A stretch of 64,000 nucleotides of DNA from assembly GCF_013393345.1 (NCBI RefSeq), contig NZ_QJRF01000043.1, positions 1 through 64,000 of the forward strand, written 5' to 3'. The position numbers and the translations under genes were made by a program. Below the pieces are notes generated by a model. That model did no database searches and was not told the DNA's origin. It worked only from the letters and a program-made list of their open reading frames with translations. Positions 9,671-17,151 of this stretch are shown here, piece after piece. Every line of letters starts with the position of its first letter. The stretch's first letter is position 1. This DNA is from Pseudomonas taiwanensis (GTDB lineage Bacteria; Pseudomonadota; Gammaproteobacteria; Pseudomonadales; Pseudomonadaceae).

Positions 9671-10673
9671 CTTTCCCCAGGTCTCCCGAGTTCTGGGCCG
9701 GGCGATCGCGAGTCTTCAACAGGGACAGGAGCACGCCGCCGGCAAGTAGACCGAAGGTTACGCCAAGGGACAGCAGCGGGGGAATCTTGCCGATGAATCC
9801 GTGCAGGAAAATCTTGCCGCCGATGAAGATCAGGACCAGGGCCAGGGCGTACTTCAGGTAAACGAAGCGGTGCATCAGGGCCGCCAGGGCGAAGTACAGG
9901 GCACGCAGGCCGAGGATGGCGAAGATGTTCGAGGTGTAGACGATGAACGGGTCCTGGGTGATGGCGAAGATCGCCGGGACGCTATCCACCGCGAATACCA
10001 GGTCAGCCAGCTCGATCAGCACCAGGGCCAGGAACAGCGGCGTGGCGTAGAGCAGGGCCTTGCTGTCGCCAGCCTGCTTCAGGCGTACGAAGAAGTGCGA
10101 GCCATGCAGGTCGTCGGTCACGCGGATGTGGCGGCGGACGAACTTCAACACCGGGTTGTTGGCGAGGTCAGGATGAGCCTCTTCCCGGGAGAAGAGCATC
10201 TTCACGCCGGTGAACAGCAGGAAGGCGCCGAACACGTAGAGGATCCAGTCGAATTCCTTCACCAGGGCGCTACCCAGGCCGATCATGATGGCGCGCAGCA
10301 CCACCACGCCGAGGATGCCCCAAAACAGCACGCGGTGCTGATAACGGCGGGGGATGGCGAAGAAGCCGAAGATCATCGCCATGACGAAGACGTTGTCCAT
10401 GGACAACGACTGCTCGACCAGGAAACCGGTGTAGAACTCGATAGCGCTTTGCGCGCCCAGTTCGAACCACACCCAGATGCCGAACAGCACACCCACGCCG
10501 AAATAGCCGCCGTAGAGCAGCAGGCTTTCGCGCACCTCGATTTCGTGCTGGTCACGGTGCAGCACCCCGAGGTCGAAGACCAGCAGGGCGAGGACTATTC
10601 CGAGGAAGACGAGCCACAGCCAAGTGGCGGTGCCGAGGAAGTCGGCGGTAAGAAACGCGTGCAGAGCTGCCAT
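9663..10673 (-). CDS. TerC-family integral membrane protein (Alx-like)
   Basis: The 336-residue protein has about 8-9 hydrophobic segments. TerC hallmarks include FDLGVLHRDQHEIEVRESL, SLSMDNVFVMAMIF, and a second acidic membrane motif ELADLVFAVDSVPAIFAITQ. The conserved membrane aspartates and asparagine (SMDN, VFAVDSVPA) are thought to handle metal ions. E. coli Alx is linked to manganese export, and other TerC proteins to tellurite resistance or metalation of exported enzymes. Length matches the Alx branch. The ATG at 10673 is preceded by TAAGGAGG. It has a long 5' leader shared with the divergent siderophore receptor gene. Confidence 0.9.
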   Translation of the reverse strand: MAALHAFLTADFLGTATWLWLVFLGIVLALLVFDLGVLHRDQHEIEVRESLLLYGGYFGVGVLFGIWVWFELGAQSAIEFYTGFLVEQSLSMDNVFVMAMIFGFFAIPRRYQHRVLFWGILGVVVLRAIMIGLGSALVKEFDWILYVFGAFLLFTGVKMLFSREEAHPDLANNPVLKFVRRHIRVTDDLHGSHFFVRLKQAGDSKALLYATPLFLALVLIELADLVFAVDSVPAIFAITQDPFIVYTSNIFAILGLRALYFALAALMHRFVYLKYALALVLIFIGGKIFLHGFIGKIPPLLSLGVTFGLLAGGVLLSLLKTRDRPAQNSGDLGKDG

Positions 10674-11026
10674 GAGCCCCTCCTTATGTCGTTGATAAAA
10701 CGTGACTCCGACATGGCGGCTGGCAAGCCGTCAGAGGGGCCCGGCGTCACATGGAAAAGCCTACCGGTGGCCGGGTATGGGAGGAACGGAGCCGCTGTAA
10801 CAATTCTTTGCCTCTTGTAAGAAAGTTCCTAAAACGCTTTCGAATCTACGTAATTTACGTTTGTAAATAATTCTCATTAAGTGGTAATTTCCGCATCCGC
10901 CGTCAGATGCGATCGCGCCTGCATGGTCGAGTTGCGGGTGCCAATGACGCGCGCCGCGCGAAAACGAAAAAGAAGAAGACCGTTGGTTAGCCAGCCAACA
11001 AGACAGACCATCCAAGGGGTTTGAGA
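10674..11026. other. Divergent promoter region between terC and the siderophore receptor
   Basis: No gene lies in this 353-base interval. The half next to terC can fold on the minus strand: CTCTGAC (complement of 10732-10738) can pair with GTCGGAG just before the terC ribosome-binding site, within an outer GTGAC/GTCAC pair. The AT-rich middle (10830-10885) is the likely promoter zone and holds a Fur-box-like sequence. Confidence 0.6.
10863..10881. promoter_or_regulatory. Candidate Fur box
   Basis: GTAAATAATTCTCATTAAG matches 12 of 19 positions of the Fur consensus GATAATGATAATCATTATC, including the right half CATTA. It lies about 145 bases before a TonB-dependent siderophore receptor gene, a common Fur target. 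Iron repression is therefore expected for that gene. Confidence 0.6.
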
Positions 11027-13267
11027 GTGCAACAGCAAAATGCGTTCAATGCGACGGAATCGGCTGGGGATGCCGGGGTCGCGCGGCTCAAGCGTCATCC
11101 GTTGTCCGTGGCGATCCTGGGCGTGACCCTGGCGTTGCAGGCAGGCGTGGTGCTGGCCGAGGAGCAGGGAGGCAATGGATCGCTGGAACTGGTGGCTACG
11201 TCCATCACCGACAACCGTCTCGGGGAAACCACCGAGGGTACCGGCTCCTACACCACCGGCTCGACACGCACCGCCACCAAGCTGTCACTGTCGCCTCGCG
11301 AGACTCCGCAATCGGTCAGCGTCATCACCCGTCAGCAAATGGATGACCAGAACCTGACCAGCATTGGCGATGTGCTGTCGAAGACGCCCGGCATCACCAT
11401 CAACAAGCTCGACAGCAGCCGCGCCAGCTTCAAGTCCCGTGGCTTCGAGATCGACAACTTCCAGATCGATGGCATTCCGGCCGCCTTCCGCTTCGGCAAC
11501 GGTATCGACCAGGCCGACATGGTGATCTACGACCGCGTGGAAGTCCTCAAGGGCTCCACCGGCCTGCTCAGCGGCTTTGGCAGCCCCTCGGCCACCGTCA
11601 ACCTGGTGCGCAAGCGTCCGACCAAGGAGCTTTCCGGCTACATCTCCGCCGGTGCCGGTAGTTGGGACACCTACCGCAGCGAGTTCGACATCGGCGGTTC
11701 GCTGACTCCCCAAGGCAATGTGCGCGGCCGCTTCGTCACCGCCTACGAGGACGGCCAGTCGTTCATGGATCACCTGTCCGAGAAGAAGCAGGTGTTCTAC
11801 GGCATTCTCGAAACCGACATCACTGACGACACCCTGCTGAGTGCGGGCCTCAGTCGCCAGACCAACCGCCCGGACGGTTCCTCCTGGGGCTCTTCGGTAC
11901 CGCTGCTCGACAGCAATGGCAACGAGCTCGACATGTCCCGTTCGCACAACCCGGGCACCAAGTGGAGTCAGTGGGACAACACCACCGACAACGCCTTCGT
12001 GACCCTGGAGCAGCGCCTGGCCAATGACTGGATGGTGAAGGCCTCGATCAGCCGCACCGAGACCGACTCGCCCATCACCCTGGGTTCGGCCGCCAGCGGC
12101 AACCCGAATCCGGTAGACGGCACCGGCATGTTCGTCTGGCGTGGCAAGTACCAGTACGAGACCAGCCAGAACGCCTACGACCTGTACGCCAGTGGCCCGT
12201 TCCAATTGCTGGGGCGCGAGCATGAGTTGGTGGTCGGCCTGTCGCATCGCGACATCGAGTCCGACGAAACCAACTGGCCATTCTTCTTCGATCCCGCCCC
12301 GGGCATCTTCGACTGGAACGGCGACTTCCCCGAGCCCGACTGGGGCAGCCCGCAGTCCAAGGTCAAGACCGAGCTGAAAGAGACCGCGGCGTACTTGACC
12401 AGTCGTTTCAAGCCCACCGACGACCTGTCGATCATCCTCGGCTCCCGTGTTTCCAACTGGAAGCTGGACAGCACCGGTACCGACCTGACGTCGGGCCAGA
12501 GCGCCAAGCTGCAGAGCCTGCGTGAAACCGGCGTGGTGGTGCCCTATGCCGGCGTGGTCTACGACCTCAACGACACCTACTCGGTCTATGCCAGCTACAC
12601 CAGCATCTTCAAACCGCACGAAAGTGAGCAGGATGCCAACGGCAAGGCCATCGAACCGGAAGAGGGCGATGCCTACGAGCTGGGCCTGAAGGCGGAATTC
12701 TTCGACGGCCGACTGAATGCCAGCGCCGCGGTGTTCGAAGTCAAGCAGGACAACCTGGCTGAAGAAGTCGGCTTCGATCCGGTCACCAACAAGTCCGTCT
12801 ACCGCGCGGTGCAGGGCGCCAAGACTAAGGGCTTCGAGCTCGAAGTTGCCGGCGAGGTGATGCCGGACTGGAACGTGCAGGGTGGCTACACCCACCGCAT
12901 CACGCGCGATGGGGATGACGACAAGATCTCCACCACCGAGCCGGAAGACATGTTCCGCCTGTCCACCAGCTACCGCCTGCCGGGCCAGTTCAACAAGCTG
13001 ACCATCGGTGGTTCGGCCAGCTGGCAGAGCAAGATCTGGAAGGACATCTGGAACCCGGCGACCAACGCCAGCGACTACGAATACACCCAGGAAAGCTACT
13101 GGGTGCTGGATGCCATGGCCAAGTACCAGGTCACCGAGCAGCTGTCGGTCACCCTCAACGGCAACAACCTCACCGACAAGAAGTACTTCAGCAACCTGGG
13201 CTTCTACGACGGTGGTTTCTACGGCGATCCGCGTAACTTCATGCTGACTACCCGCTTCGACTTCTGA
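11027..13267 (+). CDS. TonB-dependent siderophore receptor, FhuE-like
   Basis: GTG at 11027 is the best start because AAGGGG lies 7 bases upstream; the TTG at 11021 is too close to it. The 746-residue precursor has a long-n-region signal peptide ending VVLA-EEQ near residue 43. A plug domain follows (RETPQSVSVITRQQMDDQ, SRGFEIDNFQIDGIP, RVEVLKGSTGLLSGFGSPSA), then a beta-barrel ending in aromatic F (FMLTTRFDF). The plug and barrel wording closely follows E. coli FhuE, so a hydroxamate ferrisiderophore is the likely cargo. There is no N-terminal signalling domain and no sigma/anti-sigma pair beside it, so control is probably by Fur alone. Confidence 0.92.
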   Translation: MQQQNAFNATESAGDAGVARLKRHPLSVAILGVTLALQAGVVLAEEQGGNGSLELVATSITDNRLGETTEGTGSYTTGSTRTATKLSLSPRETPQSVSVITRQQMDDQNLTSIGDVLSKTPGITINKLDSSRASFKSRGFEIDNFQIDGIPAAFRFGNGIDQADMVIYDRVEVLKGSTGLLSGFGSPSATVNLVRKRPTKELSGYISAGAGSWDTYRSEFDIGGSLTPQGNVRGRFVTAYEDGQSFMDHLSEKKQVFYGILETDITDDTLLSAGLSRQTNRPDGSSWGSSVPLLDSNGNELDMSRSHNPGTKWSQWDNTTDNAFVTLEQRLANDWMVKASISRTETDSPITLGSAASGNPNPVDGTGMFVWRGKYQYETSQNAYDLYASGPFQLLGREHELVVGLSHRDIESDETNWPFFFDPAPGIFDWNGDFPEPDWGSPQSKVKTELKETAAYLTSRFKPTDDLSIILGSRVSNWKLDSTGTDLTSGQSAKLQSLRETGVVVPYAGVVYDLNDTYSVYASYTSIFKPHESEQDANGKAIEPEEGDAYELGLKAEFFDGRLNASAAVFEVKQDNLAEEVGFDPVTNKSVYRAVQGAKTKGFELEVAGEVMPDWNVQGGYTHRITRDGDDDKISTTEPEDMFRLSTSYRLPGQFNKLTIGGSASWQSKIWKDIWNPATNASDYEYTQESYWVLDAMAKYQVTEQLSVTLNGNNLTDKKYFSNLGFYDGGFYGDPRNFMLTTRFDF

Positions 13268-13274
13268 TGTGGCT

Positions 13275-13339
13275 TGTAGGAGCGAGCTTGCTCGCGAAGG
13301 ACCGTGCTCGGGCTATTCGCGGGCAAGCCCGCTCCTACA
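13275..13339. repeat. REP element (family A), inverted pair
   Basis: TGTAGGAGCGAGCTTGCTCG and a diverged inverted partner CGGGCAAGCCCGCTCCTACA lie between the convergent siderophore receptor and PstS-OmpA genes. The pair may serve as a shared transcript end. Confidence 0.85.
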
Positions 13340-13344
13340 TGCTT

Positions 13345-14712
13345 CTAATACACCCAGACTTCCACCCGACGGTTGCGAATCCGTCCTTCCTCGGCCGTGT
13401 TGGCCGCCACCGGCAGCTCGTCGCCGAGCCCGGTCACGTCACGCAGGGTCACTCCGCCCTTGGTCAGTTCCCGGCGCACCGCCATGGCGCGCAACTTGGA
13501 CAGCAGTTCGGCCCGCTGCGGGTCAGCCTTGGGATCGCCGAAGCCCACCAGCACGACCTTCTGCTCCAGCTTGTTGGTCTGCTTCAGATAGTCCAGCACG
13601 CGCTGCACATCGCGCTGCGCCTTGTTGTCGAGGGTGGCACTGCCTTCCTGGAAACGGAAATTCACCGACAGCCGCTGGGCATTGCTGGCCAGCTCGCGGT
13701 AGTTCTCCGGCATGTCCTGCTTGGCCTGTACCTTGATCGCCAGCACCTGCTGGGCGACGAAGCCGCTCTGGCCAACGATGGCCTGGCCGCGAGCGCTCTG
13801 GGCGAACTGCACCAGCGCCTTGGCCCAGCGGTTCCGTTCGCCGGGCTTCATATACAGGAACAGGCGACGCGACAGCGGATAGTCCTCGGTAGCGATCAAC
13901 TCGGCGCTGGGTGGCATCGCCAGGGAGTCACCATCGGCAATGGCCAGGGCACCGGCCTGGTTGATCGAGGCGAGACCGACGAAACCAATGCCTTGCGGAT
14001 CGGCGCTGACAGCGGCGGAAAGCTTGTCGTTGGATTCGAAGCGTTGGGCGTTGGCGGCGAGAGCCTTGCCCTGGCGGGCCAGTACCAACTCCTTGAAGGT
14101 GTCGTAAGTGCCGGACTGGTCATCACGGGCGTAGAGATGGATGGCGCCGCCTTTGCCGCCGAGCTCTTCCCAGGTTTTCACCTCGCCGGCGAATACCGCG
14201 GCCAACTGGGCGGTGGTCAGGGCGCGCAGCGGGTTGCCTGGATGCAGGATGATGGCCAGCCCGTCGATAGCGATCACCTGTTCGGCGAACTGGCTGCGCA
14301 AGTCGCCAAAAGAAGACAGGTCCTGGGCCTCGGCATCCTTGATCGGACGTGATGAGGCGGCGAGGTCGGCGCTGCTGTCCTTCAGTGCGACGAAGCCAGT
14401 GGACGAGCCATGGGCGGCCAGTTCCACCTGAATCTCCTTGCCCTGGGCATCGTGGGCAACGATATGCACCTCGTTCTCCCGGTCGCCCGGTGTCTGGTGA
14501 ACGGCGCGCAGGCCTTCCTCTTCCAGCATGCCCTTGACCAGCGCCGGGCCGAGCTTGGCACCGATGGTGTTGGAGCCCTGGATGCGCAGGACGGTCTCGG
14601 GCTGGGCGGCGAACACCGACCAGGGGAAGGCATAGCAGATGAAACCGAGCAGCAACATGCTGAGGCCACGGCCCCACATGTCCTTGTCGCTGGCGGTCAT
14701 GGCGCGCGGCAT
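13345..14712 (-). CDS. PstS-like phosphate-binding domain fused to OmpA C-terminal domain
   Basis: ATG at 14712 is chosen because AAGGTG lies 7 bases upstream; it gives 455 residues. A signal peptide ends near FPWSVFAA-QPE. Residues about 35-290 form a PstS-type periplasmic binding fold: VLRIQGSNTIGAKLGP, AAHGSSTGF, YARDDQSGTYDTFKE and PQGIGFVG. Residues about 335-455 are an OmpA-type peptidoglycan-binding domain (RFQEGSATLDNKAQRDVQR, LVGFGDPKADPQRAELLSK, GRIRNRRVEVWVY). This tandem architecture is known from Pseudomonas, but its function is unclear. No pst transport genes are adjacent, so it may sense or hold phosphate or an anion at the cell wall. Confidence 0.85.
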   Translation of the reverse strand: MPRAMTASDKDMWGRGLSMLLLGFICYAFPWSVFAAQPETVLRIQGSNTIGAKLGPALVKGMLEEEGLRAVHQTPGDRENEVHIVAHDAQGKEIQVELAAHGSSTGFVALKDSSADLAASSRPIKDAEAQDLSSFGDLRSQFAEQVIAIDGLAIILHPGNPLRALTTAQLAAVFAGEVKTWEELGGKGGAIHLYARDDQSGTYDTFKELVLARQGKALAANAQRFESNDKLSAAVSADPQGIGFVGLASINQAGALAIADGDSLAMPPSAELIATEDYPLSRRLFLYMKPGERNRWAKALVQFAQSARGQAIVGQSGFVAQQVLAIKVQAKQDMPENYRELASNAQRLSVNFRFQEGSATLDNKAQRDVQRVLDYLKQTNKLEQKVVLVGFGDPKADPQRAELLSKLRAMAVRRELTKGGVTLRDVTGLGDELPVAANTAEEGRIRNRRVEVWVY

Positions 14713-14984
14713 GGGCAAACACCTTGTATCAAGGGGGTGGAAGGAGTCGCGAGATTAAGTCAGCCGGGTGACGGAGATATGACAAACGCTCTGCGTTGGG
14801 CCTTTTCCGCCGATGTGGAAATTTCGCCGCACATATTCCTGGAGCTTCCTACAGCGCTGTAAGGAGAGTCCTGCAACCCGGAAATCGGCAAAGGGATAGG
14901 GTATCCCGCTGTTCGAAACACCCCATGAAAGGTGCTTCGAGCGGGCGCAATAGCGCATCCCTATCTTGTTCGAGGAGTGTTGTG

Positions 14985-15314
14985 ATGAGTGGTTGGTTCG
15001 AGCTGCGCAAGAACACTGGTGGCACCTGGCGCCTGCGTTTGAAGGCGGCCGACGCGCAGACCCTTCTGGATACCGGCAACCATGAAGACCGTGGCACCGC
15101 AGAGGAGGCCATGGCCCGATTCCGCGAGAACTGCGTGCATGAGGAGCGTTTCGTACGGCGCATCGATTCCAGCGGCAAGAACTACTTCAAGCTGCGAGCA
15201 GCCAACAAGGAGGTGATCGTCCGGAGCCACCTCTATGATTCCGAACATGCTCTGGAGCGGGCCATCGAAACCATCATGCGGGTCGGGACGACGCAGATGG
15301 TGAAAGAGGCCTGA
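14985..15314 (+). CDS. YegP-family (UPF0339/DUF1508) protein
   Basis: The 109-residue protein contains two copies of the roughly 48-residue DUF1508 repeat, starting at GWFELRKNTGGTWRLRLKAA and at KNYFKLRAANKEVIVRSHLY. Each is followed by an Ala/Glu helix. The fold is small alpha/beta; no biochemical role is established, although E. coli YegP is a cytoplasmic protein of this kind. The start is ATG with CGAGGAG 7 bases upstream. It is monocistronic, with a terminator 20 bases after the stop. Confidence 0.85.
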   Translation: MSGWFELRKNTGGTWRLRLKAADAQTLLDTGNHEDRGTAEEAMARFRENCVHEERFVRRIDSSGKNYFKLRAANKEVIVRSHLYDSEHALERAIETIMRVGTTQMVKEA

Positions 15315-15335
15315 GCGAGCAGGCGATGAAAAACG

Positions 15336-15367
15336 AAAGGCCCATCAGTGATGGGCCTTTTTCGTTG
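15336..15367. terminator. Bidirectional rho-independent terminator
   Basis: AAAGGCCCAT and ATGGGCCTTT form a 10-bp stem with loop CAGTG, followed by TT CG TT. On the other strand the A-rich left flank gives CTTTCGTTTTTC. It can end the YegP transcript and, from the other side, that of xthA. Confidence 0.9.
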
Positions 15368-15405
15368 AGCGTAGAGTGAATCACGCTGCGCTGGTTCGGC
15401 GCTTG

Positions 15406-15484
15406 TGTCGGAGCGAGGGGGACGCCCAGTTCTTGCTCGCGAAAGACCGAGCTCAGCAGGTTCGCCAGCAAGCTGGCCCCTACG
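15406..15484. repeat. Diverged REP pair with inserted GGGGGACGCC segment
   Basis: The left half reads TGTCGGAGCGAGGGGGACGC then CCAGTTCTTGCTCGCGAA. This is a family A unit with about 14 extra bases between its GAGC and TTGCTCGCGAA parts. The right half, GCCAGCAAGCTGGCCCCTAC, is an ordinary diverged unit. The same insertion recurs at 39812-39889. Confidence 0.75.
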
Positions 15485-15501
15485 ACCACCCGGATGCAAT
15501 A

Positions 15502-16314
15502 TCAGGCCAGTTCCAGCCAGATCGGCGCATGGTCCGAGGGTTTCTCCATGCCACGCAGATCGTAGTCAATGCCGGCGTCCTTGATTCGCGCCTGCAATGG
15601 GCTGGTGGCGAGGATCACGTCGATGCGCAGGCCACGCTTGGGCTCATCCTCGAAGCCGCGGCTGCGGTAATCGAACCAGCTGAAGCGGTCATTCACCTCG
15701 GGGTTGAGGTGGCGGAAGCTGTCCACCAGGCCCCAGCTCTTCAGACGTGCGAGCCACTCGCGCTCTTCCGGCAGGAAGCTGCACTTGCCGGTCTTCAGCC
15801 AACGTTTGCGGTTCTCTTCACCGATGCCGATGTCGCAGTCTTCCGGCGAGATGTTGATGTCGCCCATCACCACCAAGGGTTGGCTCGGCTGGAACTGTTG
15901 CTCCAGCAGCACCTGCAGGTCGGCGTAGAAGCGCTCCTTGGCGGGAAACTTGACCGGATGCTCGCGGCTTTCACCCTGGGGGAAGTAGCCGTTCATCACG
16001 GTGACCGGGTTGCCCTGGGCATCGGCGAAGGTGCCATAGATGAAGCGGCGCTGGGCTTCCTCGCCATCGTTCGGGAAGCCCTTGAACAGAGAAATCGGCT
16101 CCTGGCGGGAGAGCAGGGCGACGCCGTAGTGGCCTTTCTGCCCGTGGTAGTGCACGTGGTAGCCGAGCTGGCGGATTTCTGCTTCCGGGAACTGCTCGTC
16201 GGCGACCTTGGTTTCCTGGAGGCCGATCACGTCCGGCTGATGCTTGGCGATCAGCGCCTCGAGCTGGTGGGGGCGTGCCCGCAGGCCGTTGATATTGAAA
16301 GAAACGATCTTCAT
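15502..16314 (-). CDS. xthA: Exodeoxyribonuclease III
   Basis: The 270-residue protein is a full-length XthA: AP endonuclease and 3'-5' exonuclease for base excision repair. Metal and catalytic residues are visible as Asn7 in FNINGLRAR, Glu34 in [16 protein letters not shown] with the catalytic Asp/Asn pair, and the C-terminal SDHAPIW histidine. [11 protein letters not shown] is also conserved. It is monocistronic and divergent from the GNAT gene. As recalled, P. aeruginosa xthA (PA2545) has the same neighbours. Confidence 0.96.
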   Translation of the reverse strand: MKIVSFNINGLRARPHQLEALIAKHQPDVIGLQETKVADEQFPEAEIRQLGYHVHYHGQKGHYGVALLSRQEPISLFKGFPNDGEEAQRRFIYGTFADAQGNPVTVMNGYFPQGESREHPVKFPAKERFYADLQVLLEQQFQPSQPLVVMGDINISPEDCDIGIGEENRKRWLKTGKCSFLPEEREWLARLKSWGLVDSFRHLNPEVNDRFSWFDYRSRGFEDEPKRGLRIDVILATSPLQARIKDAGIDYDLRGMEKPSDHAPIWLELA

Positions 16315-16448
16315 CGCGAAGGCATCCTGGCAAAAACGCGATGCTAGCCGATGGTTGGCCGCCCGGCCAGCCGGCGTGGCTGGGCCCGGAATCTGGTGCT
16401 AATTTCCTTCTTGGCCCGATAGAACCCATAACAAAAGAGGTGCCGTGA

Positions 16449-17102
16449 ATGCCCGGTTACATCCCCACTGCGCCAGTCGAGGTGCGCCTGCTGGACGGCG
16501 GTTACGCCCGTGAAGCACGTTCTCTGCTGTACCACGCCTACCGCCACGAACCCACCTTCGCCTATCTGTTCGAGGCCGAGCGCCCCGGCTACGACCAGCG
16601 CGTCCGCGCCACGGTGCGGGAGCTGGTGCAGCAGCATTTCCTGGAAGAGCTGCCGGCCATAGGCCTGCTGATCGAGGAGCGCCTGGTGGGCATCGCGCTG
16701 ATAGCGCCGCCGCAGCGCCGTCTGGACATCACCGAAAGCTGGGGCTGGCGGTTGCGTATGCTGCTGTCCACCGGCTTCCGTTGCACCCGCCGTTATCTCG
16801 ATTACCACGACGCCGTGCTCGCCTGCCTGCCGCCGGGGCCTTATCACGTACTGCCGTTGCTCGGCATCCACCCGGAGTTCCAGGGGCGGCATCTCGGTGA
16901 ACAGCTGCTGGAGGCGCTGCACAACTGGTGCGCCGAGGACGATGGCTCCCAGGGCGTGGTGCTGGATACCGGCAACGTGCGCTACCTGGACTTCTACAAG
17001 CGCCAGGGTTACGAGGAGGTGGGGGAGGTCGCGCTGGGCCCGGTGGTCGAGCACGTATTCTTCCATCCCAATCCACGGCCGGTGATGCGAGCCAGCGGCT
17101 GA
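16449..17102 (+). CDS. GNAT-family N-acetyltransferase
   Basis: The 217-residue protein carries a C-terminal GNAT acetyl-CoA fold. The motif A region reads VLPLLGIHPEFQGRHLGEQL, including the Q-x-x-G-x-G/L pyrophosphate loop, and is followed by VLDTGNVRYLDFYKRQGYEEVG. The N-terminal 60 residues (GYARE..SLLYHAYRHEPTF) are typical of acetyltransferases acting on small amines or peptides. The substrate is unknown. It lies 49 bases upstream of tamA in the same direction, and this neighbour order is shared with P. aeruginosa as recalled. Confidence 0.87.
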   Translation: MPGYIPTAPVEVRLLDGGYAREARSLLYHAYRHEPTFAYLFEAERPGYDQRVRATVRELVQQHFLEELPAIGLLIEERLVGIALIAPPQRRLDITESWGWRLRMLLSTGFRCTRRYLDYHDAVLACLPPGPYHVLPLLGIHPEFQGRHLGEQLLEALHNWCAEDDGSQGVVLDTGNVRYLDFYKRQGYEEVGEVALGPVVEHVFFHPNPRPVMRASG

Positions 17103-17151
17103 CTAGCATTTCCGACAGAAAGGGCGAAAGGCCGTGGTAGGATTTCGCCCC

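Noticed and set aside
10674-10860. yybP-ykoY manganese riboswitch before terC
   Set aside because: The conserved GGGGAGUA-type and junction sequences were not seen on the minus strand. Only generic hairpins are present.
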